Below are positions 17,689 through 25,674 of a stretch of DNA of 51,575 nucleotides, piece after piece. Both the position numbers and the translations under genes were made by a program. The stretch lies in the NCBI GenBank assembly GCA_024405415.1, contig JAKSOV010000005.1, forward strand, positions 1 through 51,575. Reading direction: 5' to 3'. Origin of the DNA: Akkermansia sp. (GTDB taxonomy: Bacteria; Verrucomicrobiota; Verrucomicrobiia; Verrucomicrobiales; Akkermansiaceae). Every line of letters begins with the position of its first letter. Positions within the stretch are counted from its first letter, which is position 1. The notes beneath the pieces are model-generated. The model was not told where the DNA came from. It saw only the letters and a program-made list of their open reading frames with translations, and ran no database searches.

Positions 17689-17957
17689 GAGAAGAGCACC
17701 CGAAAAAAGCGCAGAACGCGCGGCTGAAACCGCGCTCTGAATAAAAAGTCTTCCGCTTTCGCGCTCCGCTGCTGCACGCAGCGGAGCGCTTTCTCATCGC
17801 CGGAGCGCCTTCCATAACCTCGAAATCAGCAGAGAGATAACTCAACGTTATCCATAACACAGAGTTATCCGAACGCGCAAAAAGGATGTATTTTTCCGCG
17901 CGACAAAACAGGCGTACAATGCAACACCGAAAAGGATACCCCCTTTTCATACAGCCT
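17689..17957. other. Intergenic region with hairpins, 269 bp
   Basis: It holds GCGCGG-CTGAAA-CCGCGC (17718-17735), a 12-bp perfect hairpin terminator (17761-17789) for the alcohol dehydrogenase, a stretch with two TTATCC words (17846-17868) and a weak promoter with TACAAT at 17915-17920. No gene was seen in it. Confidence 0.7.
17761..17793 (+). terminator. Terminator after the alcohol dehydrogenase gene
   Basis: GCGCTCCGCTGC (17761-17772) pairs perfectly with GCAGCGGAGCGC (17778-17789) around a 5-nt loop, followed by TTTCT. Confidence 0.8.
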
Positions 17958-18335
17958 ATGTTACGATTCCTGTTTGACTTTAACGGTTCCGCTTCGCGGA
18001 AAGATTGGTGGTGCATCACGGCTCTGACGGCGCTGATTATCGGCGGCGCGATGCTGCTTCCCCCGCATGCGCTGCTGAGCGCCGGCTGTGCGCTGTTGCT
18101 TCTGCCTTGGTTGGCGGTTTCTGCCCGCCGCATGCACAGCACCGGCAATGAAACAGCCCCCTGTCTCTTCAGCATGGCGGGTGTTGCCATTCTCCTCCTG
18201 CTGCAGCCGCTTCTCAACGACCACATCCGAGAAATCGCCGCCCCCTTCCTGCAGCTTCTGCTGCTCATCGGCGGCATTGTTGCCCTTAGCTACGCCGTCA
18301 TCTGCGGCTTCATTCACCCCAGCCATCGCGCCTGA
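17958..18335 (+). CDS. DUF805-like small membrane protein
   Basis: This 125-residue protein has about four hydrophobic segments. It starts with LRFLFDFNGSASRKDWW, which resembles the DUF805 opening motif (F-x-F-x-G-R-x-x-R-x-x-[YF]-W). Later AVSARRMHSTGN resembles the family's RLHDxGxS motif. The family has no established function. The start at 17958 is downstream of a TACAAT box at 17915-17920; an ATG at 17919 overlaps that box and is less likely. AAAGGAT lies about 20 bp upstream of the start. The AspT-like transporter gene follows after 15 bp and is probably co-transcribed. A small hairpin (CGCGC-CTGAA-GCGCG) sits across its stop codon. Confidence 0.75.
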   Translation: MLRFLFDFNGSASRKDWWCITALTALIIGGAMLLPPHALLSAGCALLLLPWLAVSARRMHSTGNETAPCLFSMAGVAILLLLQPLLNDHIREIAAPFLQLLLLIGGIVALSYAVICGFIHPSHRA

Positions 18336-18350
18336 AGCGCGTTTCTCACC

Positions 18351-19943
18351 ATGACCGCGCTTCTGCACACACCTGTCTTTGTTCTCTTTGCTGTGTTGGC
18401 ACTGGGGCTGGCTTTGGGACGCATTTCACTGAAGGGCGTCTCCCTCGGCAGTTCCGGCGTGCTCTTTGTCGCGCTGGCGGCAGGGCACTTCGGGCTGAGT
18501 GTGCCCAACGGGGTCACAGAGCTCGGCACCGCGCTCTTCGTTTACTGCGTCGGGCTGGGAGCAGGCAACCGCTTTTTCGCCTCCCTGCGCAGTCGCGGGG
18601 CGGGGCTGGTGCTGCTCTCTCTCGTGGTGGTGGGCACAGCTTGGTGCATCACCTATGCGGGCTGCGAACTTTTCGGCATCTCGCACGCCGTGGGTGCGGG
18701 GCTCTTTGCGGGGGCCTGCACCAGCACCCCCGGTCTTGCCGCTGCCACGGAAGCCCTGCAACAGGCGGGCGCGGACACCGCCGCCGTCAACATCGGCTAC
18801 GGTGTCGTGTACCCCTTCGGCGTGGTGGGCGTGGTGCTCTTTGTGCAGGTGCTGCCGCGGCTGCTGCGCTGCCCGTGGGAAAGCACGCGCCGCGCCGATG
18901 CCGCCGCCGACCCTCAGCAGATTATCACCCGCGTGGTGAGGGTCAGCCACCCGAACCTGCTCGGCACGCCCATCGTCGCCACCGTGCATGAGGGGCTGCT
19001 GCAATGCCGTGTCACCCGCATCCTGCGCGAGGGGCGTCTGGTGCCCCTGCATGCAGAGGATTGCTGGGAGGAGGGCGCGCGCGTGCTGCTGGTCGGCACG
19101 CGCGAGCAGTCGGAGCGCGATACCCTGCTCATCGGCAGCCCGGATGAGGACACCCCCGTCGGCAACCGCTTTGCGGGCGAGAGCGCGGAGGTTATCGTGC
19201 TGGAGAAGAGCATGAGCAACCGCACGCTCGGCGAGCTGGACACCCCGGCGCATGACGGCGTTATCGTCTCCCGCATCACGCGTCTCGGTGTCACCTTCGT
19301 TCCCTCGGACGACACGGAAATCATCCGCAACGATGTGCTCCGCGTGGTGGGGTTGCCGCAGGATATCGCTGCGTTCAAGACCAAGTGCCGCCACCGCAGC
19401 ACGGCCATCGGCACGGCGGACATCCTGTCGTTGAGCGTGGGCGTGGCGCTGGGTATCGCCCTCGGCAAGCTGACGCTCGGCAGCGGCGAGGGCGGCGGCT
19501 TCTCCCTCGGCATGGCGGGCGGGCCCCTGCTGGTGGCGCTCATCCTCGGCCACTTCGGGCACATCGGTCCCATCGCGGGATACATGCCCCGCAACGCCCG
19601 TATTCTGCTCATGGAATTCGCGCTCATGCTCTTCCTCGCAGGCGCGGGTGTCAGCGGCGGTTCTGCGCTGGTGGAAACGCTGCGCCAACAGGGGCTCACG
19701 ATGTTCTTCATCGGCGTAGCGGTCACATCCGTTCCGCTGCTCATCGGCTATCTCTTTGCCCGCCGTGTCCTGCATCTCAGCATGGAGGAAGCCCTCGGCG
19801 GCATCTGTGGCGGCATGACCTCCACCCCCGCCCTCGGTGCCATCACGGCCAAGACGGACAAGCAAACCCCGGTCATTGCCTACGCCACGGCCTACCCCGC
19901 CGCGTTGATACTCATGGCCTTGTTGGCGAAAGCACTTGTTTGA
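18351..19943 (+). CDS. AspT/YidE-family putative transporter with two RCK_C domains
   Basis: This 530-residue protein belongs to the aspartate:alanine exchanger-like family (YidE/YbjL). Two homologous membrane halves (about 5-160 and 370-530) each carry the duplicated signature, for example FAGACTSTPGLAAATEAL and ICGGMTSTPALGAITAKT. Between them lie two cytosolic TrkA_C/RCK_C-type domains (about 200-365), one containing EVIVLEKSMSNRTLGEL. It likely exchanges small carboxylates or amino acids; the substrate is unknown. It follows the DUF805-like gene closely and is followed by a repeat element that begins at its own stop codon. Confidence 0.9.
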   Translation: MTALLHTPVFVLFAVLALGLALGRISLKGVSLGSSGVLFVALAAGHFGLSVPNGVTELGTALFVYCVGLGAGNRFFASLRSRGAGLVLLSLVVVGTAWCITYAGCELFGISHAVGAGLFAGACTSTPGLAAATEALQQAGADTAAVNIGYGVVYPFGVVGVVLFVQVLPRLLRCPWESTRRADAAADPQQIITRVVRVSHPNLLGTPIVATVHEGLLQCRVTRILREGRLVPLHAEDCWEEGARVLLVGTREQSERDTLLIGSPDEDTPVGNRFAGESAEVIVLEKSMSNRTLGELDTPAHDGVIVSRITRLGVTFVPSDDTEIIRNDVLRVVGLPQDIAAFKTKCRHRSTAIGTADILSLSVGVALGIALGKLTLGSGEGGGFSLGMAGGPLLVALILGHFGHIGPIAGYMPRNARILLMEFALMLFLAGAGVSGGSALVETLRQQGLTMFFIGVAVTSVPLLIGYLFARRVLHLSMEEALGGICGGMTSTPALGAITAKTDKQTPVIAYATAYPAALILMALLAKALV

Positions 19944-20117
19944 TGTACGATGGACGATGTACGATGTACGAAGTGGAGAAGAGTGCGGCTATCGCCGCAG
20001 GAAAGGACTCAACCACGAGCTTACCGCCCGCCGCGCCTGAAGCGCGGCGATTGACAGACCTGCGGCGTAGCCGCACGAATTCCCTCCTTCGTACATCGTA
20101 CATCGTAAATCGTACAT
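19943..20117. repeat. Composite inverted-repeat element with GTACGATGTACGA arms
   Basis: The left arm (19943-19974) and right arm (20086-20117) are inverted copies that match at about 30 of 32 positions, built on GTACGAT units. Between them sit three perfect GC-rich hairpins: TGCGGC-tatc-GCCGCA (near 19984), CGCCGCGC-ctgaa-GCGCGGCG (near 20030) and TGCGGC-gta-GCCGCA (near 20061). The left arm starts in the stop codon of the AspT-like gene. No reading frame inside looks coding. It resembles a MITE or REP-type palindromic unit. Confidence 0.85.
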
Positions 20118-20174
20118 AACTACAGGTTATGGCTTGCCTATAAAACTTTTCATTGCGTTATCGTTCCATTTTCC

Positions 20175-20202
20175 TTGCATCCCCTCTCTTCTGCGTTACA
20201 AT
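20175..20202 (+). promoter_or_regulatory. LysR gene promoter
   Basis: TTGCAT (20175-20180), a 16-bp spacer and TACAAT (20197-20202) end 10 bp before the ATG at 20213. The ATG at 20201 overlaps the -10 box. Confidence 0.55.
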
Positions 20203-20212
20203 GACGAAGAAC

Positions 20213-21130
20213 ATGAACACCCTGACGCTGCAAAAAATGCGGTATCTTGTAGCCGTGGCGGAAATCGGTTCCGTCACAGGTGCGGCGAAGGCTCTCTTCG
20301 TCTCCCAACCGAGCCTGACAAAGACCATCCGCGAGGTGGAAGATGAACTCGGCTTCCTGCTCTATAAACGCACTGCCCGCGGCATCACCACCACGCACAA
20401 AGGCGAGGAGTTTCTGGCCTACGCGCGACAAGTGCTCGAACAAGCGGAACTGCTACAGGGTAAATTTCTTCAAAAGCAAAGCGGCAAGCGGCTCTTTGCC
20501 ATCTCCTCTCAGCACTATTCCTTTGCCGTGCGCGCCTTCGCCGATCTCATCCGCGAACACGAAGACGATCTGTATGACTTCTCCTTCCGCGAAACAGAAA
20601 CCTACGGCATCATCGAAGACGTTGCGGAGATGCGAAGCGCGCTGGGCATCCTCTACCTCAATGACTTCAACGAGGACGTGTTGCGAAAGATCTTCCGCGA
20701 GCGAGACTGCGTCTTCACGGAAATCATCGAAGCCAAGCCCCATGTCTTTCTGAGCCGCAATCACCCGCTAGCCGACCGCCCCTATGTGCGGCTCAAAGAC
20801 CTCCATGCCTACCCCTACCTCTTCTATGATCAGGGAAGCCACAACTCTTTCTTTTGCTCCGAAGAGATGTTCAGCACGGAGGAACACGGGCGCAAAGTGC
20901 GCGTGAGCGACCGCGCCACGCTCTTCAACCTGCTGGTGGGCATCAAAGGCTACACCGTGTGCAGCGGCGTGCACGATTTCGAGCTCACCAACCCGAAAAT
21001 CGTCGCCATCCCGCTCAAACATAAAGGCACGATGCGTATCGGCTACATCACCCACCGCAACCGCAACCTCGGGCCGCTGAGCCTCTCCTTCATCGAAGCC
21101 CTAAAGCGCTACGCCCACTGCGGAGAATAA
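20213..21130 (+). CDS. LysR-family transcriptional regulator
   Basis: This 305-residue regulator has the N-terminal winged HTH LQKMRYLVAVAEIGSVTGAA and ALFVSQPSLTKTIREVEDEL, then a linker helix and a periplasmic-binding-like effector domain. The effector domain contains cysteines (DCVFTE, FFCSEEMF, YTVCSGV), which could matter for redox sensing, but no clear OxyR pair is seen. Neighbouring genes are not divergently transcribed from it, so its target is not obvious. The downstream SSS symporter gene converges on it. ATG 20213 is chosen over 20201 because the -10 box covers the latter. Confidence 0.92.
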   Translation: MNTLTLQKMRYLVAVAEIGSVTGAAKALFVSQPSLTKTIREVEDELGFLLYKRTARGITTTHKGEEFLAYARQVLEQAELLQGKFLQKQSGKRLFAISSQHYSFAVRAFADLIREHEDDLYDFSFRETETYGIIEDVAEMRSALGILYLNDFNEDVLRKIFRERDCVFTEIIEAKPHVFLSRNHPLADRPYVRLKDLHAYPYLFYDQGSHNSFFCSEEMFSTEEHGRKVRVSDRATLFNLLVGIKGYTVCSGVHDFELTNPKIVAIPLKHKGTMRIGYITHRNRNLGPLSLSFIEALKRYAHCGE

Positions 21131-21196
21131 ACACTCCCCCTTCCTCCCCGGTCTCGCGCGTGCACCCACCGGCAGGCTGTGAACTACCTTGCGGTA

Positions 21197-22810
21197 TCAA
21201 GCGCGCGTTTTTTCACACTGCTCAACGCCTCTGGCTTTCTTGCGGAAACATGCAGCCACCGCAAACGTGGCAAGCGTACCGATTGTAACGCGCCAGGGGA
21301 AAGCAATAGGCGGCAAGACACCTTGGCGACCGAGGATTTCCAGCGTGATGACGGTGGCGAACCCCGCGAGCATGCCTAGGACGTTGCCGAGGTCGGAGCC
21401 GCGGGTTTTGGTGAGCATGCCGAGCAGGAAGATGCCGAGCAGCGAGCCGTAGGTGTAGCCGAAGATGCCGAGCGCGATGGGCAGGATGCGGATGGTCGGG
21501 TCCATGACGGCGTACCACGCCGTGACCGCGCCCACGAGGATAAGCAGAGCGGCGAACACGACCGTCAGCACGCGGACCGCGCGGAGCATCTGCGCTTCCG
21601 TAGCCTGCGGGCAAAAGACATCGCGATACCAGTCTCGCGTAGCGGTGGTGGCCAACGCGTTCAGTGCGGTGGAGAGGCTGCCCATGGCCGTGGCCAGCAG
21701 GGCGGCGACCAGCAAACCGCGGATGCCCGCAGGCAGATAGTGGATGATGAAGTGCGGGAAAATCTCAATCTGCTTCTCAGGCGGTGCAATGCCGTTCACC
21801 GTGAAGTAGACGTAGAGCAGCATGCCGCATGTGAGGAACACCAGCACGATGGGCATATCCAGAACGCCCGAAAGGATGACGGCGCGGGTGCCCGTGCGGC
21901 TGTCCTTGGCGGCAAGCATGCGCTGCACCATATCCTGGTCGGTGCCGTGCGTCGCCATGGTGATGAAGGTCGCGCCGAGGAAAGCCGTCCAGAGGGTATA
22001 TTCGCTCCCGAGAATGTTCTTTACATCAGCGATAAAGCCCTCGCCCGTGATACCGAAGTCAAACAGGGCAAAAGGTTTCAGGTTGGGTGTGCCGCAGGGA
22101 TTGTGCGAGGTATCGTTCAGGGTGGCACAGATGGTCGTCCATGCCTCAGCAACGCTCCCCTGCCCCATGATGTTGCAAAAGAGCAGACCGATGGTGGTGA
22201 ACACGGCGATGAACAAAATGCTCGCCTGCAACACATCCGTCCACACCACGGCTTTGAGCCCACCGAGGGTGGTGTACACCGCCGTCACCAGCGTAATGAG
22301 GGTGAGCGCGGCGATATAGATAACCACCGTCTCGCCCGCCGTGGCCGTCTCGCGCCCCACGATGAACATGTACGCAATCACCAGCAGAATGCCCGCGAAG
22401 AACAGGCGGGTGCCGCTGGCCAACACGCGGCTGATGAGGAAGGTCACGCTCGCCCAACGGCGCGTCGTCACGCCGAAGCGTTTTTCAAGGTACTCATAAA
22501 TGGAGACGACCTTGTAATCGTAGTACGGCTTCAGGAAGAGCTTCCCCACAATGATGCGCCCCAGCAGCGTGCCGATGCCGAGCTGCACATAGGTGAAATT
22601 GCGCAGCGCAAAGCCCTCGCCCGGCGTGCCGAGGAAGGTTGCCGCGCTGATTTCCGCCGCGATGATGGACGCAAGAATCGCCCACCACGGCATCCGCCGC
22701 CCGCCCAGCGCATAATCCTCGAGATTATCCTGCTTGCGCCCGGCATACAACCCGATGCCGAAAATCGCGCAGAAATACGCCGCTACGACTACTATATCAA
22801 GCCAAAACAT
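21197..22810 (-). CDS. Sodium:solute symporter (SSS family)
   Basis: This 537-residue, roughly 13-segment membrane protein is of the SSS/SGLT family. It has GGRRMPWWAILASIIAAEISAA early and GGLKAVVWTDVLQ in the middle, matching the family signature. LLATAMGSLSTALNALATT is the conserved sodium-site helix. It would import a solute such as a sugar, sialic acid, proline or pantothenate with sodium; the sequence does not settle which. AAGGGAAC just before ATG 22810 is a plausible Shine-Dalgarno site. It lies downstream of pyrG, with a hairpin in between. It converges with the LysR gene. Confidence 0.93.
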   Translation of the reverse strand: MFWLDIVVVAAYFCAIFGIGLYAGRKQDNLEDYALGGRRMPWWAILASIIAAEISAATFLGTPGEGFALRNFTYVQLGIGTLLGRIIVGKLFLKPYYDYKVVSIYEYLEKRFGVTTRRWASVTFLISRVLASGTRLFFAGILLVIAYMFIVGRETATAGETVVIYIAALTLITLVTAVYTTLGGLKAVVWTDVLQASILFIAVFTTIGLLFCNIMGQGSVAEAWTTICATLNDTSHNPCGTPNLKPFALFDFGITGEGFIADVKNILGSEYTLWTAFLGATFITMATHGTDQDMVQRMLAAKDSRTGTRAVILSGVLDMPIVLVFLTCGMLLYVYFTVNGIAPPEKQIEIFPHFIIHYLPAGIRGLLVAALLATAMGSLSTALNALATTATRDWYRDVFCPQATEAQMLRAVRVLTVVFAALLILVGAVTAWYAVMDPTIRILPIALGIFGYTYGSLLGIFLLGMLTKTRGSDLGNVLGMLAGFATVITLEILGRQGVLPPIAFPWRVTIGTLATFAVAACFRKKARGVEQCEKTRA

Positions 22811-22831
22811 ATCGTTCCCTTGTGGCAGGAA

Positions 22832-22860
22832 ACTCGGTCTGACGGCACGTCAGACCGAGT
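22832..22860 (-). terminator. Hairpin between pyrG and the SSS symporter gene
   Basis: A 13-bp perfect stem, ACTCGGTCTGACG (22832-22844) with CGTCAGACCGAGT (22848-22860), has a 3-nt loop. On the minus strand it is followed by TTTCC, so termination may be partial. Confidence 0.7.
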
Positions 22861-22870
22861 GTAAAATCCC

Positions 22871-22928
22871 CGCGGCGTCAGCCGCGCCAATTTTCCAATT
22901 TGTAATTTGTAAATTGTAATTTGTAATT
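22871..22928. repeat. GC hairpin plus TTGTAA tandem repeat next to pyrG stop
   Basis: The hairpin CGCGGC-gtca-GCCGCG (22871-22886) is followed by a 42-bp AT-rich stretch (22887-22928) made of AATTTGTAATTTGTAA-type units, ending 6 bp from the pyrG stop codon. A near copy sits at 50001-50043, directly after the thiM stop. Confidence 0.85.
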
Positions 22929-22934
22929 CCCGAA

Positions 22935-24548
22935 TCACGCCTGCTTGTATTCCAGCGCAGCCGCCACGAGGCCCGAGAAGAGCGGGTGCGGCGTGGTGGG
23001 GCGGCTCTGGAATTCGGGGTGGTACTGGCAGGCGATGAAGTAGGGGTGGCTGGGCAGCTCGACCACTTCCACCAGACCGTGCTCATCGTTCACGGCGGAA
23101 ATCACAAGGCCAGCTTTCTCCAACTGCTCGCGGTAGTCGGCATTGAACTCGTAGCGGTGGCGGTGACGCTCGGAGATGACCTCCTTGCCGCCGTAGAGCT
23201 TGCTGCACAGCGTGCCCGGCTGAATGTGGGCGGGGTACGCGCCCAGACGCATGGTGGCACCCATGTTCTTGATGAGTTTCTGTTCTTCCTGCAGGCAGAT
23301 GACGGGGTTCGTCGTGTCCTTTGCGAACTCGGTGGAGTTGGCATCCTTGAGGCCCAGCACGTTGCGGGCGTACTCAATGACGGCAATCTGCATGCCGAGG
23401 CAGATACCGAAGAAGGGAATCCCCTTCTCACGGGCGTACTGCGCGGCCTTAATCTTGCCTTCCACGCCGCGGTCGCCGAAGCCGCCGGGGACGAGGATGC
23501 CGTCCACATCACCGATCATGGTCTCGCAATCGCTGCTCTCCAGCGCTTCGGCATCCACACGCAGGATGTTCACACGGCAGTCGTTGGCAGCACCGGCGTG
23601 CGTAAAGCTCTCGTAAATGGACTTATAGGCATCCTGAAGAGAAATGTACTTGCCGACCACGGCAATCTTGACGCTGTGGCTGGGGTGGATGACGCGGCCC
23701 ACGAAGTTCTGCCAGTCGTCCATCTTGGGCTTGGGAACCGTGATGCCGAGCACTTCCGTCACGATGCGGTCCACGCGGTCGCGTCCGAGGTCAATGGGGC
23801 ATTCGTAGATGCTGTGCTTCACATCGCAGAAGGCCACAACGTTGCGGGGCGCGACGTTGCAGAACATGCCGATTTTCTTCTTCTCGTCCTCGGTGAGATT
23901 GTCCATCTCCGTGCGGCAGACGATGATGTCGGGCTGGATGCCGATTTCGCGGAGCTTGGCAACGCTCTGCTGCGTGGGCTTGGTCTTGGTCTCGCCCGCA
24001 GCCTTGATGTAGGGCAGCAGGGTCACATGGATGAAGCAGCAGTTGTGGCGGCCCACCTCCAGCGCAAACTGGCGCAGGGCTTCGAGGAAGAGGTAGCCTT
24101 CGATATCGCCCACGGTGCCGCCGATTTCGGTGATGATGACATCACAGTCCTTGTTCTTCTCGGTGAGGTCGTAGAGGCGCTGCTTGATTTCGTTGGTGAC
24201 GTGCGGGATGTACTGCACGGTCTTGCCGAGGTAGTCGCCGCGGCGTTCCTTCTCCAGCACGTGCTCGAACACCTTGCCGCTGGTCAGGTTGTTGAGACGG
24301 GAGAGCTCGCAATGCACGAAACGCTCGTAGTGACCGAGGTCGAGGTCGGTTTCCGCGCCGTCGTTGAGCACGTACACCTCGCCGTGCTGGTAGGGGCTCA
24401 TGGTGCCGGGGTCGATGTTCAGGTAGGGGTCGAACTTCTGCATGGTGACTTCCAGACCGCAGTGCTCGAGCAGCGTGCCGATGGAAGCGGCCGCCAAACC
24501 TTTGCCGAGGGAGGAAACAACGCCGCCGGTAACGAAGATGTATTTCAT
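22935..24548 (-). CDS. pyrG: CTP synthase
   Basis: This enzyme converts UTP to CTP with ATP and glutamine. It has 537 residues, the standard length. The amidoligase domain starts with [20 protein letters not shown], including the P-loop and the [19 protein letters not shown] region. The C-terminal class I glutamine amidotransferase domain has the oxyanion strand [14 protein letters not shown], the nucleophile cysteine in FFGICLGMQ and the triad end in [12 protein letters not shown] weak promoter (TCGACA, 17 bp, TAAGCT at 24607-24579) lies upstream. It is a housekeeping gene with no oddities. Confidence 0.97.
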   Translation of the reverse strand: MKYIFVTGGVVSSLGKGLAAASIGTLLEHCGLEVTMQKFDPYLNIDPGTMSPYQHGEVYVLNDGAETDLDLGHYERFVHCELSRLNNLTSGKVFEHVLEKERRGDYLGKTVQYIPHVTNEIKQRLYDLTEKNKDCDVIITEIGGTVGDIEGYLFLEALRQFALEVGRHNCCFIHVTLLPYIKAAGETKTKPTQQSVAKLREIGIQPDIIVCRTEMDNLTEDEKKKIGMFCNVAPRNVVAFCDVKHSIYECPIDLGRDRVDRIVTEVLGITVPKPKMDDWQNFVGRVIHPSHSVKIAVVGKYISLQDAYKSIYESFTHAGAANDCRVNILRVDAEALESSDCETMIGDVDGILVPGGFGDRGVEGKIKAAQYAREKGIPFFGICLGMQIAVIEYARNVLGLKDANSTEFAKDTTNPVICLQEEQKLIKNMGATMRLGAYPAHIQPGTLCSKLYGGKEVISERHRHRYEFNADYREQLEKAGLVISAVNDEHGLVEVVELPSHPYFIACQYHPEFQSRPTTPHPLFSGLVAAALEYKQA

Positions 24549-24578
24549 ATGTTTGAGAGAGAGGTTTTTGTTGAGAAC

Positions 24579-24607
24579 AGCTTATCAGAAGCGGCATTCC
24601 GTGTCGA
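24579..24607 (-). promoter_or_regulatory. Possible pyrG promoter
   Basis: On the minus strand TCGACA (24607-24602), a 17-bp spacer and TAAGCT (24584-24579) would give a leader of about 23 nt. The match to consensus is only fair. Confidence 0.35.
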
Positions 24608-24687
24608 GCCGAGGCAGAACGGCGACCGCCATCCACGCTTCACAGCGTCCATTTTAACATCTTATTGTCAACGCACAACAAAAAATC

Positions 24688-24716
24688 TTGCCAAAAGCGA
24701 AAGAACATCCTATACT
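24688..24716 (+). promoter_or_regulatory. Promoter of the ROK-like regulator gene
   Basis: TTGCCA (24688-24693), a 17-bp spacer and TATACT (24711-24716) form a near-consensus promoter. It supports the GTG start at 24737. Confidence 0.65.
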
Positions 24717-24736
24717 TTCTTAACCCCATTTATAAA

Positions 24737-25612
24737 GTGACCGCTCAGGATACCGTTATTCGCCTCATGCAGGACCGCATGGAAGCCACCCGCCCGCAAC
24801 TCGCGGACGCCTCGGGGCTGAGCCTCGTCACCATCAACAAGGCGGTGGCCTCGCTCTGCCTGCAAGGCGTGCTGCGTCTGAAAGGCACCGTACCCTCGGG
24901 CGGCGGCCGCCCCGTGCAGCTCTATGCCTACAACGCCGCCCACGCTGTCTGCGCGCTCTTCCGCGCGGAAGCGGAGCAAGGTTTTCTGCGCGGCGTGCTG
25001 GAGGTGGCTGATATGTCGGGCCGCGTGCTAAGGCAGCAGGAGGCGCGCTTCTCGCTGCTGCAGGAGGCCAGCCTCGATGACTGGATGGATGCCGCCACGC
25101 GACGCAAACGCCTGCACCGCGTGGTGCTCAACCTGCCCCCCGCCCTGCCGGAGACGGGGCTCGCCGCCCACCTCCGTGCTCGCTACGGCTGCTCCGTGCG
25201 CCGAGCCAACGCCGCGGCGGGTCTGATTTCCGCGCGGGAAGAAACGCTCGCGCTCTACCTCCCCCCACATCTTCCGCCACAGGGCTGTTTCCGCAGGCGC
25301 GGCGTGCTGACCCCTTGCGACACGCTACACCTGCTCCCCCTGCCGACCGCATGGGAAACGCTGGACTATGAGGACCATACCCTGACGGAAGAAATGGTGA
25401 GCCGCCTGCTCCACCTGCTGACGGCCACCCACGCCCCCGCCCGCTTCGAGCTCTTTGCAGATTTCTGGACGGAGCGACTCCAAACCCGCATCCGCTACAA
25501 CCTCTCCGCCAAGCTGCGCGGCTTCGACCGCGTTCCGCAACTCCATTTCCGCCCCTGCACCCCCGCTCAGGCGCACGAGGCCGTGTGGCGCGGCTGCCTG
25601 TCAGAGAGCTAA
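24737..25612 (+). CDS. ROK-repressor-like winged-helix regulator, degenerate effector domain
   Basis: This protein of about 291 residues has an N-terminal winged helix like NagC/XylR repressors: ATRPQLADASGLSLVTINKA and LCLQGVLRLKG, then PSGGGRPVQLYAYN. The downstream part keeps the ROK-like order (AVCALFRAEAEQGFLRGVLEVADMSGRV) but lacks the ROK ATP and zinc motifs, and it is shorter than a full ROK protein (about 380). It probably binds DNA without a functional sugar-kinase fold. The frame is open from an ATG at 24665, but that lies upstream of the promoter; GTG 24737 fits both the promoter and the start of similarity. It precedes the SulP gene, which has its own promoter. The target and effector are unknown. 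Confidence 0.75.
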   Translation: MTAQDTVIRLMQDRMEATRPQLADASGLSLVTINKAVASLCLQGVLRLKGTVPSGGGRPVQLYAYNAAHAVCALFRAEAEQGFLRGVLEVADMSGRVLRQQEARFSLLQEASLDDWMDAATRRKRLHRVVLNLPPALPETGLAAHLRARYGCSVRRANAAAGLISAREETLALYLPPHLPPQGCFRRRGVLTPCDTLHLLPLPTAWETLDYEDHTLTEEMVSRLLHLLTATHAPARFELFADFWTERLQTRIRYNLSAKLRGFDRVPQLHFRPCTPAQAHEAVWRGCLSES

Positions 25613-25637
25613 AATGGCAAAAGCAGCCGATTCACCC

Positions 25638-25666
25638 TTGAAATGAGAGGGGCGACCTGCTAGGAT
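25638..25666 (+). promoter_or_regulatory. SulP gene promoter
   Basis: TTGAAA (25638-25643), a 17-bp spacer and TAGGAT (25661-25666) end 8 bp before ATG 25675. Confidence 0.6.
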
Positions 25667-25674
25667 AGAGGCTC

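Noticed and set aside
17846..17871. Two TTATCC words resembling DnaA boxes, possibly an origin.
   Set aside because: Only two partial matches, no AT-rich unwinding region and no dnaA/dnaN nearby.
22887..22928. The TTGTAA arrays as a miniature CRISPR.
   Set aside because: Units are 6-7 bp with no spacers, and no cas gene was found.
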